Assembly (NCBI GenBank): GCA_964370115.1
Contig: CAYJIA010000002.1
Coordinates: 1 to 64,000 of the forward strand
Direction of reading: 5' to 3'
Origin: SIG603 sp964370115
Lineage (GTDB): Bacteria; Bacillota; Clostridia; Oscillospirales; Acutalibacteraceae
Length of the DNA: 64,000 nt
The position numbers were made by a program, and so were the translations under genes. The notes beneath the pieces are model-generated. The model was not told where the DNA came from, made no database searches, and saw nothing but the letters and a program-made list of their open reading frames with translations. Positions 33,394 to 41,978 of this stretch are shown in pieces; position 1 is the first letter of the stretch; every line of letters begins with the position of its first letter.

Positions 33394-34822
33394 AGTTATC
33401 CACAGGATTATTAGCTATTACTCTTTCATACTGCGCTAGGGTCACGGTTATTTCCATTCCTATTTTGCCCTCTAGTTGTCTGTCTACTGTCAGTGTGACT
33501 GTGTCCCCTGGGCTTTTTGTTGTGACTAGTGAAGTTATAGTTTGAGCGGTTGTGACTTCTACATCGTCGATATGTGTTATTATATCGCCCTCTTTTAGTC
33601 CTGCCGCCACAGCTTCTTCAGTTGTGACTTCAGCTACATACATACCAGAGCTTAGCCCGTAAAAACTAGCAGTCATAGCATCTAGATATTGTCCTGAAAT
33701 ACCAACTATTGCCCTGTCATATACATATCCGTACTCTCTAAGGTCAGATATAATAGGTTGCGCTACTTCTGTAGGTATCGCAAATCCTAGGCTTTCATAG
33801 CCCTCTGCAACGATTTTTATAGTGTTAATTCCTATTACTTGTCCGTACTCGTTTACAAGCGCACCGCCTGAGTTACCAGGGCTTATAGCTGCGTCTGTTT
33901 GAATGTAGTTCATAGTGTAGCCTGAGTCGCTTGTGACCTCACGGTTTAGTCCCGATACATAACCCACTGTTACAGTCGAGCTAAATGCCACACCGCCTGG
34001 GTTTCCTATTGCCACAACTTGCTCACCTACTGATAGGTCGTCGGCCGAGCCAAACTCTGCTGGAGTAAGGCCTGTTGCCTCAATTTTTAAAAGTGCAAGG
34101 TCGGTTACTTCGTCTTGACCTACGAGTGTTGCCTCGTAAGTATCGCCGTTGTGTAAAACTACTTTATAAGAAGTTGCGTCTGCAATAACGTGTTGATTTG
34201 TCACGATATAGCCGTCTTCTGTCATTACTATGCCAGAGCCCTCACCTATCGCTGTGGGTTCACTGCTTTGACCTCCCATAAAGCCTTGGCTAGTAGGGGC
34301 AAAAGCCTGTACAGCTACTACGGATGGAACAACTTTGTCAGAAATTTCTTCTGGAGTTAAAACGCCTGTCGAGCTCGTAGTGGTTTGCGTGGCGCTCTCG
34401 TCAATTATTTTTGTAATAGTAAATGCGCTGTTACCGTCTGTTCCACTTTCAACATTTATCACGCCCGACTGTATCATCACCACAAATGCTCCAACGGATA
34501 CCGCTGCCGAGAAAGCACAGCACAAGGCGCCTGCCATAACTTTTACCCAAGTCTTTGTACCACTCTTAGCCTTTTTCTCATTTTGCGGTGGAAGTGGTGC
34601 CTGTGGTGGCACGTAATTTGTGTTTTGCTCACTCCCCCATGTGTAATAAGAGTTTTGATGCTCTACAGGTGGTGTGTATCTATAACTGCCGTCCTCTTGT
34701 ATCGGTGAGGCGTTATTTATATTGTTGTTTTCATAAATATTATTTTGATTGTTAGTGTCTTGTGTGTCTTGTGGATTGTTGTGCTCTGGTTCTCTGTTGT
34801 TGTTTTCATATGGATTATACAT
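33392..34822 (-). CDS. HtrA/DegP-like membrane-anchored serine protease
   Basis: 476 residues from the ATG at 34822 (SD AGAAGGAG). An Asn/Gln-rich cytoplasmic N-terminus (about 1-90) is followed by one transmembrane helix (about 95-120) and a trypsin-like S1C domain. The triad is His in NQHVIAD (about 209), Asp in DLALLKIE (about 240) and Ser in SPGNSGGALVNE (about 318). A C-terminal PDZ domain (about 370-470) completes it. It degrades misfolded envelope proteins. The long Asn-rich N-terminus is typical of Clostridia. It is a single-gene unit ending at a strong terminator. Confidence 0.92.
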   Translation of the reverse strand: MYNPYENNNREPEHNNPQDTQDTNNQNNIYENNNINNASPIQEDGSYRYTPPVEHQNSYYTWGSEQNTNYVPPQAPLPPQNEKKAKSGTKTWVKVMAGALCCAFSAAVSVGAFVVMIQSGVINVESGTDGNSAFTITKIIDESATQTTTSSTGVLTPEEISDKVVPSVVAVQAFAPTSQGFMGGQSSEPTAIGEGSGIVMTEDGYIVTNQHVIADATSYKVVLHNGDTYEATLVGQDEVTDLALLKIEATGLTPAEFGSADDLSVGEQVVAIGNPGGVAFSSTVTVGYVSGLNREVTSDSGYTMNYIQTDAAISPGNSGGALVNEYGQVIGINTIKIVAEGYESLGFAIPTEVAQPIISDLREYGYVYDRAIVGISGQYLDAMTASFYGLSSGMYVAEVTTEEAVAAGLKEGDIITHIDDVEVTTAQTITSLVTTKSPGDTVTLTVDRQLEGKIGMEITVTLAQYERVIANNPVDN

Positions 34823-34929
34823 AAAATTCACTCCTTCTATTAATATCGTCGTATAATCGGTGGTTTGTTGTTATGTTAGTATTATGCACCGACTATGTGA
34901 AGACAATGTGATAGAAAGAGTGAATGTTT

Positions 34930-35110
34930 GATGAAGATTTGATGATAGTTTAGAGCGAATTTAAATTGTGGTAAATTTCGGGCGAATGATATCCGCCCCT
35001 ACAACGGAAAACATTAAATTATACTGTAGGGGCGAACCTGTGTGTTCGCCAGTAGGGTTTCCGCAAATCCAAGGCAAGAGCAGAGCCCTTGCCCTACGAT
35101 TTAAAATGTA
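34930..35110. repeat. hairpin repeat cluster upstream of the htrA gene
   Basis: Between htrA (start 34822) and the orphan membrane gene lie GGGCG-AATGATAT-CCGCCC (about 34980-34998), GGCGAAC-CTGTGT-GTTCGCC (about 35030-35050) and GGCAAG-AGCAGAGCC-CTTGCC (about 35072-35093). Each is preceded by TGTAGGGG or GTTTCCGCAAATCCAA. The first 100 bases of the gap hold the htrA promoter region, without clear consensus boxes. Confidence 0.55.
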
Positions 35111-35132
35111 GTTTATATGAACTCGGCTAGAG

Positions 35133-35498
35133 TTAGCGCAGTATATATCGCCTGCTTTTTGCCATATTCGCTATCATCATATTTATGGGAATTACAAATA
35201 AATTAATCGCAAGTAAGCTGAAAAAAATATTTTGAGGATACCATGCTACGCCTGTTTGTGAACCTATATTTAGAAATTGAAATATATTCATAGGACCTAA
35301 ATCATTATAAGAATGAAGTTCAATCCACGGGAAAATCAGTCCAAATTTATAAAAATAGGCAATAAATGTGTTATCGGCACCACCAGAAAATAAATATGGA
35401 GTTGCTCCGACAGTATGAATGAAGGAAAATAAAAATAGGAATAAAGAAGTTCCAATATTTGTAGCTTTGTTAAGTCCGTATTTTTTGAACAGTTTCAT
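35133..35498 (-). CDS. orphan membrane protein inside a repeat island
   Basis: 121 residues with two strong hydrophobic segments (about 14-40, IGTSLFLFLFSFIHTVGATPYLF, and about 90-112, IFFSLLAINLFVIPINMMIANMA) and a Trp/Tyr-rich loop between. GAGGTGG precedes the ATG at a good distance, so translation is likely. No family recognised. It stands alone between two clusters of intergenic hairpin repeats, and could be a degraded fragment of a larger membrane protein or cargo carried with the repeats. Confidence 0.5.
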   Translation of the reverse strand: MKLFKKYGLNKATNIGTSLFLFLFSFIHTVGATPYLFSGGADNTFIAYFYKFGLIFPWIELHSYNDLGPMNIFQFLNIGSQTGVAWYPQNIFFSLLAINLFVIPINMMIANMAKSRRYILR

Positions 35499-35654
35499 AA
35501 GTCCACCTCAAAGTTCTATCCAATTAAAAAAATGAATGATAAATAGTGCACATTATTATCACCTACTAATTAAAGCCTTTATATATCTATTATATAATAA
35601 GCTGCAACAAATATATATTTATATTAGCAATATAATAATATGAAAAAAATCTTA

Positions 35655-36287
35655 TTTTAGGTGTAGGGGCGACCATTGTTCGCCAGTAGGGTTTCCGCAA
35701 ATCCAAGGCAAGAGCAGAGCCCTTGCCCTACGGTTAGAAATTGAAATTTGTGAAAAATAAAAGGGTGCCGAAACGACACCCTTGCAGCGGAAATTTAAAT
35801 TGTGGTATATTTCGGGCGGATGATATCCGCCCCTACAACGGAAAACATTAAATTTAGGTGTGGGGTTTCCGCAAATCCAAGGCAAGAGCAGAGCCCTTGC
35901 CCTACGATTTTAAATGAAAATTTGTGAAAAATAAAAGGGTGCCGAAACGACACCCCTACGGTTTTAATTTAAATTGTGGTAAATTTCGGGCAGATGATAT
36001 CCGCCCCTACAACGGAAAACATTAAATTTAAGTGTAGGGGCGAACCTGTGTGTTCGCCAGTGGGGTTTTCGCAAAACCCAAGGCAAGAGCAGAGCCCTTG
36101 CCCTACGGTTAGAAATTGAAATTTGTGAAAAATAAAAGGGTGCCGAAACGACACCCTTGCAGCGGAAATTTAAATTGTGGTATATTTCGGGCGGATGATA
36201 TCCGCCCCTACGATTTTAAATTAAAAAATCCAAAGGATTTTCACAACAATTCTACATTCTCAATTCTACATTCTCCATTATTAATTC
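35655..36287. repeat. dense hairpin repeat island
   Basis: No gene is seen in the 789 bases between the orphan membrane gene and the ECF gene. Modules repeat in mixed order: AAGGGTG-CCGAAACGA-CACCCTT (35761-35783, about 35936-35957, about 36138-36160), GGGC(G/A)GAT-GAT-ATCCGCCC (about 35813, 35988, 36189), GGCAAG...CTTGCC (about 35708, 35880, 36083), GGCGAAC...GTTCGCC (about 36038) and AAATCC-AAA-GGATTT (about 36227). The stretch ends in an AT arm that supplies the stop codon of the ECF gene. Confidence 0.65.
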
Positions 36288-36851
36288 TCAATTATCCAAA
36301 AGCCCGCTTTTGGATAAAGCCAATTTCACCGTCATACATAGTGGAACTGCTATTATTATTGCTATTACTGCGTTAATGCTTGATGTGCCCAGTCTTGTTA
36401 TCATTGACGGGATAAGTGCCTCGGGGACACTTCCCTCTAATAGCCCCGACACATAGCTTTTTGAAAGATATAAGATTATATAGGCAATTTGCCCCATTGC
36501 ACAAAAGCTTATTCTGGTAACTAAAAGTTTTACACCTGTGGATTTTGACTTTGCTATAAATCCAGGCAGCATTGCGAGTATGAATTTAAACACAAAGGTA
36601 AACGGCGCCGAGGTGATGTACACAGGGTTTGTAAGGTCGTATAGTGCCGAGCCTATGCCTGCCGAAAGTCCACCGCCCACAGGGCCTAAAATCAGTCCAG
36701 ACAATAGGCAAAATACATTGCCTAAATGTATACGGCTGACGTCTCCTATTGCGATTGGTATAGGTATGCTGATAAAGTTTGAAACAAATACCAGTGCGCC
36801 AAACACGCCGATAAGCGCAGTTCTATGTATTTTCTTTTTCTCCAAGTTCAT
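36288..36851 (-). CDS. ECF transporter S component
   Basis: 187 residues, five to six hydrophobic helices. HRTALIGVFGALVFVSNFISIPIP and RIHLGNVFCLLSGLILGPVGGGLSAGIGSALYDLTNP match the substrate-binding S components of energy-coupling factor vitamin/cofactor transporters. The ligand cannot be read, and no EcfA or EcfT genes are nearby, so it would use shared energising modules. The end of the reading frame overlaps a repeat: the last codons form an ATCCAAAAGC/GCTTTTGGAT hairpin and the stop lies in the AT arm. It lies 24 bases after the malic enzyme gene. Confidence 0.75.
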   Translation of the reverse strand: MNLEKKKIHRTALIGVFGALVFVSNFISIPIPIAIGDVSRIHLGNVFCLLSGLILGPVGGGLSAGIGSALYDLTNPVYITSAPFTFVFKFILAMLPGFIAKSKSTGVKLLVTRISFCAMGQIAYIILYLSKSYVSGLLEGSVPEALIPSMITRLGTSSINAVIAIIIAVPLCMTVKLALSKSGLLDN

Positions 36852-36875
36852 TTCCTCCTAAATAAAAACCCTAAA

Positions 36876-38048
36876 TTAAATCCTTGCTACGCCACTGTCT
36901 TTTGCAGCCCTTGCAACTTCTTTTGCAACTTCCATAGAGACAGTCTTGTCCAAGGCACTTGGAATTATATACTCCTCGTTTAATTCATCTGCTTTAACAT
37001 AGTTTGCAATCGCATGAGCCGCCGCTATTTTCATCTCGTCGTTTATGTCGCTTGCCCTTACATCAAATGCACCTCTGAATATTCCAGGGAATACAAGCAC
37101 GTTGTTTATTTGATTGTTAAAGTCTGAGCGCCCTGTGCCGACTACTCTTGCCCCACCTTTTTTCGCCTCGTCTGGGAAAATCTCAGGAGTTGGGTTTGCC
37201 ATTGCAAAAACGATGGCGTCGTCGGCCATGGTGGATACCATTTCGGCAGTAACTATATTAGGTGCAGAAACTCCGACAAATACATCCGCATTTTTCATCG
37301 CATCGGCAAGTGTTCCTGTCATGTTGTCTTTATTAGTAAACTCGGTCATGTCCTTTTGAGCAAAAGTCATACCCTCGGCATTTTTATGTAAAATTCCGAT
37401 TTTATCACAAAGAGTGATGTTTTTTACGCCATAGCTTAAAAGAAGTTTTGCTATGGCAATACCAGCAGCACCTGCGCCGTTTATTACCATTTTAATGTCT
37501 TCTTTGTTTTTGTTTACTATTTTAAGTGCATTAATAAGAGCCGACAAAACAACTACAGCTGTTCCGTGTTGGTCGTCGTGAAAAACAGGTATGTCCAAGT
37601 TTTTCTTGATAATCTCTTCGATTTCAAAGCATTTTGGTGCGGCAATGTCCTCTAAATTTATACCGCCGAATGAACCTGCTATAAGCTCTATAGTCTTTGC
37701 CACTTCTTCTGTGTCTTTTGATGATATACAAATAGGAAACGCGTCCACATCGCCAAAGGCTTTAAACAAGGCGCATTTGCCCTCCATAACAGGCATAGAC
37801 GCCTCAGGGCCTATGTCGCCAAGACCTAAAACCGCAGTACCATTTGTGATAACCGCAACAAGGTTTTTACGGCTTGTATATTTATAAGAATTGTTTACGT
37901 CCTTGGCAATTTCAAGACAAGGTGCCGCAACGCCTGGTGTATAAGCCACCGACAAGTCATGTTTGTTTTCTAAAGGACAGGTAGTCTCTACTCTAATTTT
38001 ACCGCCCCATTCTTCGTGTTTTTCAAGTGCAAGTTTATTGTAATCCAT
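36876..38048 (-). CDS. malic enzyme (NAD(P)-dependent, decarboxylating)
   Basis: 390 residues, the short bacterial form. RVETTCPLENKHDLSVAYTPGVAAPCLEI with catalytic Tyr and Lys nearby, VFHDDQHGTAVVVLSALINAL with the metal ligands, and the nucleotide-binding motif INGAGAAGIAIAKLLLSYG are diagnostic. It converts malate to pyruvate and CO2. AAAAAGGAG precedes the ATG. It is followed by an ECF S component and probably transcribed with it. It fits a fermentative pyruvate-centred metabolism with pyruvate formate-lyase. Confidence 0.93.
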   Translation of the reverse strand: MDYNKLALEKHEEWGGKIRVETTCPLENKHDLSVAYTPGVAAPCLEIAKDVNNSYKYTSRKNLVAVITNGTAVLGLGDIGPEASMPVMEGKCALFKAFGDVDAFPICISSKDTEEVAKTIELIAGSFGGINLEDIAAPKCFEIEEIIKKNLDIPVFHDDQHGTAVVVLSALINALKIVNKNKEDIKMVINGAGAAGIAIAKLLLSYGVKNITLCDKIGILHKNAEGMTFAQKDMTEFTNKDNMTGTLADAMKNADVFVGVSAPNIVTAEMVSTMADDAIVFAMANPTPEIFPDEAKKGGARVVGTGRSDFNNQINNVLVFPGIFRGAFDVRASDINDEMKIAAAHAIANYVKADELNEEYIIPSALDKTVSMEVAKEVARAAKDSGVARI

Positions 38049-38165
38049 AACATTAACTCCTTTTTTGACATAATAATATATTCTATATTATAGCATATAT
38101 TATTAAAATTTACACTATAATATTTTATAGCAATTTGTGACAAAATAAGAATAAATATGTTTTAC

Positions 38166-38195
38166 TTGACAAAATGTCCTCATTTAACATACAAT
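38166..38195 (+). promoter_or_regulatory. promoter of the TraX-like gene
   Basis: TTGACA (38166-38171), 18 bases, TACAAT (38190-38195), about 48 bases upstream of the chosen start. The divergent malic enzyme promoter lies in the AT-rich stretch 38060-38140. Confidence 0.6.
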
Positions 38196-38243
38196 TACGT
38201 AAAAGCTTGAGAAAGTTTAATGAAAAATAAAGGGGTAATGAAT

Positions 38244-39080
38244 ATGACACAAGCGGTAAATCGCGACGGTAAGCGATTTAAAGATGCGTCACAAGGCGTG
38301 GCGTTTTTCACATCAAACAAACTAAAAGTAATTGCGGTTTTAACAATGGTGGCGGACCACTTTGTAGATGGAATTTTTCCTCCTGACTTAAGCATGGGAC
38401 CTCCGGCTTGGTGGTGGATGGCGGTTAAATGCCTAGGAAGACTTTCAATTGCGCTGATGTGCTTTTTTATAGCAGAGGGTTTTCACTACACCTCTAACAA
38501 ATGGAAGTATCTTTCAAGAATGGCAATTTTTGCGATAATTTCACACGCACCTTATAACCTACTTTTTAGTAGGGTAGACGCACCGATTTTGTCAGTATTA
38601 AACCCACTAAACGGGACAAGCGTTATCTGGGCACTCACAATGGGACTTTTAGCGCTCATGATAGTAAAAAGTGAAGCTATAAAAAATAATGTTTTAGGCA
38701 TACTTTTAAAAGTAATAGGAGTTGGAGTTTGCTGCGCCCTAGCATATACAGCAAACTGGAACTATATAGCAGTACTTTGGATAGTAGGATTTGGAATTTT
38801 TAGAGGAAATGTAAAACTACAAACTTTATCATTTATCATAATAGGTACAGGAATTTACGTCGCACCTATGCTACTTGATTTTTACCAAGGTGACATAAGT
38901 TACCTAAAATGGTTCTTCTTTGGAATATACGCCGCAATACCTTTCTACTTCTTATACAGTGGCAAAAGAGGAAAAAAATCAAAAGCAGTAACTTGGTCGT
39001 TCTATATCGTATATCCAGGGCATCTACTGCTGTTCTACGCGATAAAAGCACTGGACTTTTATGGGATAATAAATATTTGA
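38244..39080 (+). CDS. TraX-family membrane protein
   Basis: About 278 residues with eight or more hydrophobic helices. NKLKVIAVLTMVADHFVDGIFPP, KCLGRLSIALMCFFIAEGFHYT and SRMAIFAIISHAPYNLLF are signatures of TraX proteins, named for F-pilin N-acetylation but common on Firmicute chromosomes, where the role is unknown (acyltransferase-like). AAGGGG before the ATG at 38244 sets the start; ATGs at 38220 and 38238 are less well placed. It is a single-gene unit. The stop is followed by an AT-rich repeat. Confidence 0.8.
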   Translation: MTQAVNRDGKRFKDASQGVAFFTSNKLKVIAVLTMVADHFVDGIFPPDLSMGPPAWWWMAVKCLGRLSIALMCFFIAEGFHYTSNKWKYLSRMAIFAIISHAPYNLLFSRVDAPILSVLNPLNGTSVIWALTMGLLALMIVKSEAIKNNVLGILLKVIGVGVCCALAYTANWNYIAVLWIVGFGIFRGNVKLQTLSFIIIGTGIYVAPMLLDFYQGDISYLKWFFFGIYAAIPFYFLYSGKRGKKSKAVTWSFYIVYPGHLLLFYAIKALDFYGIINI

Positions 39081-39200
39081 GTAATTTATAATTGAGAATG
39101 TAGAATGAATAATTGTGGTGAAAATCCTTCGGATTTTTTTATTTAAAACACGCTGTAGGCGTGAACCTTAATTCTCAATTCTACATTCTCAATTCTCAAT
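39081..39200 (+). repeat. composite intergenic repeat after the TraX-like gene
   Basis: GTAATTTATAATTGAGAATG starts at the stop codon. TTGTGGTGAAAATCC-TTC-GGATTTTTTT follows (to about 39139), then ACACGC-TGTA-GGCGTG, and an inverted AT arm TTCTCAATTCTACATTCTC. Same layout as at 33228 and 40560. Confidence 0.65.
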
Positions 39201-39203
39201 TAA

Positions 39204-39232
39204 AAAAGAGGAGGGCATCGCCCTCCTCTTTT
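39204..39232. terminator. bidirectional terminator
   Basis: AAAAGAGGAGGGC-ATC-GCCCTCCTCTTTT, a perfect 13-bp stem between convergent genes; it overlaps the stop codon of the small minus-strand gene. Confidence 0.85.
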
Positions 39233-39425
39233 ACCCTATTAACCTCAAATTCGTTTCTTTTGATTCAATATACATGTCCTCGCATTTTCTTTGACTTTCA
39301 ATAAGTCTAATTGCCGCAGTGCAAGAGTTTACGGTTGCGTCGGCATGGCTTGATTTTGTCAGCAAATCAATTGCCGCCTCCGCTGCTATAAACATTTCCA
39401 TATACATTTTTTTGTAGTTTGCCAT
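39231..39425 (-). CDS. small helical hypothetical protein
   Basis: 64 residues: MANYKKMYMEMFIAAEAAIDLLTKS, then ATVNSCTAAIRLIESQRKCEDMYIES. Entirely helical, with heptad-like hydrophobic positions and two Cys; no signal or membrane segment. AAAAGGAGACAAAGAA precedes the ATG and a strong terminator follows, so it is expressed as a single small gene. Short proteins of this look are common in Clostridia, but I cannot assign a role. Confidence 0.65.
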   Translation of the reverse strand: MANYKKMYMEMFIAAEAAIDLLTKSSHADATVNSCTAAIRLIESQRKCEDMYIESKETNLRLIG

Positions 39426-39595
39426 TTCTTTGTCTCCTTTTAATTTTGAGTGGGTGCTAAATTTATATTATCATGTTTCAAAGCAAATATACCCGCCTTT
39501 GCCCATTTAATTTAATCAAAACATGTAATAAACAAATGAATTTTGATAGAAAATGTCGATAAAATAAAAAAATAAAAATTTTTTTATAAAAACAG

Positions 39596-39624
39596 TTGAC
39601 AAATTATTAAATCCATACTATAAT
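39596..39624 (+). promoter_or_regulatory. strong sigma-A promoter of the tRNA pair
   Basis: TTGACA (39596-39601), 17 bases, TATAAT (39619-39624): a consensus promoter 39 bases upstream of the first tRNA. Confidence 0.85.
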
Positions 39625-39662
39625 GTCTAAGTCGCGGTGGTAAATAACACGACACTTTATAT

Positions 39663-39739
39663 GGCGGCATAGCTCAGCTGGCTAGAGCATTCGGTTCATA
39701 CCCGGAGTGTCGATGGTTCAAGTCCATTTGCCGCTACCA
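39663..39739 (+). tRNA. tRNA-Met (CAT)
   Basis: 77 bases with encoded CCA. The acceptor stem is GGCGGCA/TGCCGCT, the D arm AGCTCAGCTGGCTAGAGC, the anticodon loop TTCATAC with CAT, and the T arm ATGG-TTCAAGT-CCAT. The first pair is G-U, not the C-A mismatch of initiator tRNA, so elongator Met is most likely. Confidence 0.92.
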
Positions 39740-39744
39740 TACAA

Positions 39745-39819
39745 GGCCCGTTGGTCAAGCGGTTAAGACACCGCCCTTTCACGGCGGTAACACGAGTTCG
39801 ATTCTCGTACGGGTCACCA
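39745..39819 (+). tRNA. tRNA-Glu (TTC)
   Basis: 75 bases with encoded CCA. The acceptor stem is GGCCCGT/ACGGGTC, the anticodon stem CCGCC-CTTTCAC-GGCGG with TTC, and the T arm CGAG-TTCGATT-CTCG. Five bases after the tRNA-Met gene, on the same transcript. Confidence 0.94.
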
Positions 39820-39822
39820 CAC

Positions 39823-39865
39823 ATTAAAGCAACTTCTGATTATTTGAAGTTGCTTTAATTTTTGA
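39823..39865 (+). terminator. terminator after tRNA pair
   Basis: ATTAAAGCAACTTC and GAAGTTGCTTTAAT form a 14-bp stem followed by TTTTTG. Confidence 0.85.
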
Positions 39866-39929
39866 ATTTAAAGCAAACTTCATAAAATGTTGTATTTAAA
39901 AGTATTATACATCTTCAAAGTGTTTTATA

Positions 39930-39942
39930 TTGTATTATACAA
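39930..39942. promoter_or_regulatory. palindrome upstream of lipoprotein gene
   Basis: TTGTATTATACAA is a 13-bp palindrome. Partial copies (GTATTATACAT at about 39902, ATTATACAG at about 39962) lie on either side, about 30 bases apart. It may be an operator for the lipoprotein gene at 40034. Confidence 0.3.
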
Positions 39943-40033
39943 CTTATTGTTGTTTGACATCATTATACAGCGGTAAACCACAATATTTTGTTGTAATTTG
40001 TCGACTGAAAATAAATTTTTTAAGGAGCACGTT

Positions 40034-40528
40034 ATGAAGAAAATTTTAATGGCTTTAGTGTGCATGATAGCACTACTTTTCACAGCTTGTACATCGACTG
40101 GAAACACAGCGACAGAGCTTACTTATGATAAGGATAACGACGACGTAGTGGCAGAAGATTTTGACAACAATCTTGACGGCCTTGCAGATTACCTAGAGGA
40201 AAAAACACTAATAGGCGGTGAGGCGTTTGAAATGTCATACGACTTTATTTCTGCGATAGGCGGAGAAAAATACTTCTTTGTGTCCGAAGGTATTACAATG
40301 TCTTGTGAATTATACGAATACGACCTAGAAAATATGGACGACAAGGCAAATGAAGTAATAAATTCGATAAAAGAAAACGGATACTTCATGTCACTGGATA
40401 CACAAGTAGAGGCAATACTAAGCGATAACGGAAAATACGTAATGGTTCTAGGCGGAGAAGTAGAAAACGACGCAGTAAAAGAGCAAACAGAAGATTTAAA
40501 AGAAAGCTTTAACGAGTTTTATAAATAA
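40034..40528 (+). CDS. small lipoprotein of unknown function
   Basis: 164 residues from the ATG at 40034, after AAGGAGCACGTT. The N-terminus MKKILMALVCMIALLFTACTST is a lipoprotein signal with lipobox FTAC, so the mature protein would be anchored at the outer face of the membrane. The rest is acidic (DKDNDDVVAEDFDNNLDGLAD...) with an alternating helix/strand pattern and no known family. It is a single-gene unit with its own terminator. Confidence 0.75.
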   Translation: MKKILMALVCMIALLFTACTSTGNTATELTYDKDNDDVVAEDFDNNLDGLADYLEEKTLIGGEAFEMSYDFISAIGGEKYFFVSEGITMSCELYEYDLENMDDKANEVINSIKENGYFMSLDTQVEAILSDNGKYVMVLGGEVENDAVKEQTEDLKESFNEFYK

Positions 40529-40559
40529 AAAAAAATCCACCCTTGGGTGGATTTTTTTT
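40527..40559. terminator. terminator after lipoprotein gene
   Basis: AAAAAAATCCACCC-TT-GGGTGGATTTTTTTT, perfect stem with A and T runs. Confidence 0.85.
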
Positions 40560-40670
40560 GAAGTAATAAGTAAAAGTTAATAAGTGTAGTTCACGCCTAC
40601 GGCGTGTTTTAATCGAAAAAATCCGAAGGATTTTCACCATAATTATTAATTATTAATTATTCATTATTAA
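40560..40670 (-). repeat. composite intergenic repeat after the DUF1015 gene
   Basis: Read in the direction of the DUF1015 gene: its TAA stop lies in GAATTAATTAATAATGAATA, followed by further ATTAATAATT units, TTATGGTGAAAATCC-TTC-GGATTTTTT, and AACACGCC-GTA-GGCGTGAAC. Same order of modules as at the other sites. Confidence 0.65.
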
Positions 40671-41957
40671 TTAATTCTCAAGCCCATTCATAACCATTCC
40701 TGTAATTACCTTTGGATAGAAGTATGTTGATTTTTGTGGCATTTTTTCGCCTTTGGCGGCTACCATTGCTATTTCCTCTACCCTTGTTGGGTTCATGATT
40801 ACTGCGCATTGTACAGTTTTATTTTTTACACTCTCTACTGCTTCGTCAAATGAACGTGTATAGGTGAGGTTTACTTGATTTGCCATGTTCTCCTTGTCTA
40901 TGCCTAAGACTCTTTCGAGTACTAGGTTATGTAGAATAGACACGTCTAGGTTTTTGTATGCTTCGCTTTTGTCTGGCAAGATGTCGTTCATTACAGATAT
41001 GTCTTTTAGCACCATCAAAATATATTTATCCTCGCCTGTGTAAAATACATAGGCTTTTTTGTCGTCATTATAAAGCTTTTCTAGTTCGTCGTTTGCGGTG
41101 CTTATGTCGTCTTTATAAGAAATGTCAAAATACTTTTCGCAGTCTTTTACAAGTTTTTCCATAGAGAAATTTTCTAAATCTCTTAAAAGTCTATGGGTTG
41201 GAAAAACTACCAAGCCCTCGTTTTCCATGTCGCATAAAAGCATCATCACATAGTCGGAGCCTTTTAGATAAATATTGTTTTCTTCGCAGTATTTTTTGTA
41301 GTTAAGAGCGGTTTCGTATCTGTGGTGGCCGTCTGCTATATAGATTTTTCTGCCAACAAAATCCTCGCAGATAGAAGATATAGAAAGCTCGTCGTTTACA
41401 AGCCATAGCTTGTGGTTTACCAGCCCGTCAAAGTATTCATATCTGGGTTTTTGTATCTTTGTGTGGTTTTCTAGTTTTTTTAGTGTGACCTGCTCTTTGT
41501 CTGAATAAAGAGAATAAATTTGGCTGAAATTGCAGTTAGTCGCCTGCATAAGGTTAAACCTGTCGGTTTTTGCCTTGGACAAAGTTTCTTCATGTGGCAA
41601 AACGATACCGCTTGAAAACTCCTCTAGCTTCACCCTGCAAATAAGTCCTTTAAGGCTTTTGTCCTCGCCATGGCTTGCCTTTGACTTAAATTCTTGCTCG
41701 TAAATATAAATAGCTTCACTCATGTCGTGGGTCAAAATATCGTTTTCTATCCAATCGTTTAAAGTCTTTTGCGCATCTTCATAGGCGTTTTCACCCTTTG
41801 GAAGCTCAAGCCTTATAACATTGTACTCGTTGGTTTTTAAAAAGTTAAGCCTTTGCTCCTCGCTTATTATGTCGTAAGGAGGACAGCAAAGCTCTCCTAT
41901 CTTACCTGCCTTTTCCAAATTATACCTAAGCGCCTTAAATCCCTTAATTTCTGCCAT
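40671..41957 (-). CDS. DUF1015 family protein
   Basis: 428 residues, full length for DUF1015. CCPPYDIISEEQR, YNVIRLELPKGE, LPHEETLSKAKTDR, IYSLYSD and YIADGHHRYETALNY are the recurrent family motifs. The family is widespread in Clostridia and other anaerobes; the biochemical role is unknown, although a ParB-like or kinase-like fold has been discussed. GGGAGGATATAACT precedes the ATG. It lies 21 bases after mnmA on the same strand and is probably co-transcribed. Confidence 0.88.
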   Translation of the reverse strand: MAEIKGFKALRYNLEKAGKIGELCCPPYDIISEEQRLNFLKTNEYNVIRLELPKGENAYEDAQKTLNDWIENDILTHDMSEAIYIYEQEFKSKASHGEDKSLKGLICRVKLEEFSSGIVLPHEETLSKAKTDRFNLMQATNCNFSQIYSLYSDKEQVTLKKLENHTKIQKPRYEYFDGLVNHKLWLVNDELSISSICEDFVGRKIYIADGHHRYETALNYKKYCEENNIYLKGSDYVMMLLCDMENEGLVVFPTHRLLRDLENFSMEKLVKDCEKYFDISYKDDISTANDELEKLYNDDKKAYVFYTGEDKYILMVLKDISVMNDILPDKSEAYKNLDVSILHNLVLERVLGIDKENMANQVNLTYTRSFDEAVESVKNKTVQCAVIMNPTRVEEIAMVAAKGEKMPQKSTYFYPKVITGMVMNGLEN

Positions 41958-41978
41958 AGTTATATCCTCCCTTTTAAT

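Noticed and set aside
34930..36287. CRISPR-like array
   Set aside because: Repeats differ in sequence and order, lie at irregular spacing and form hairpins of several types; there are no unique equal-length spacers and no cas genes.
36852..38219. Riboswitch upstream of the ECF transporter gene
   Set aside because: Only 24 bases separate it from the malic enzyme gene, and the region upstream of the malic enzyme shows AT-rich promoter sequence without a recognisable aptamer.
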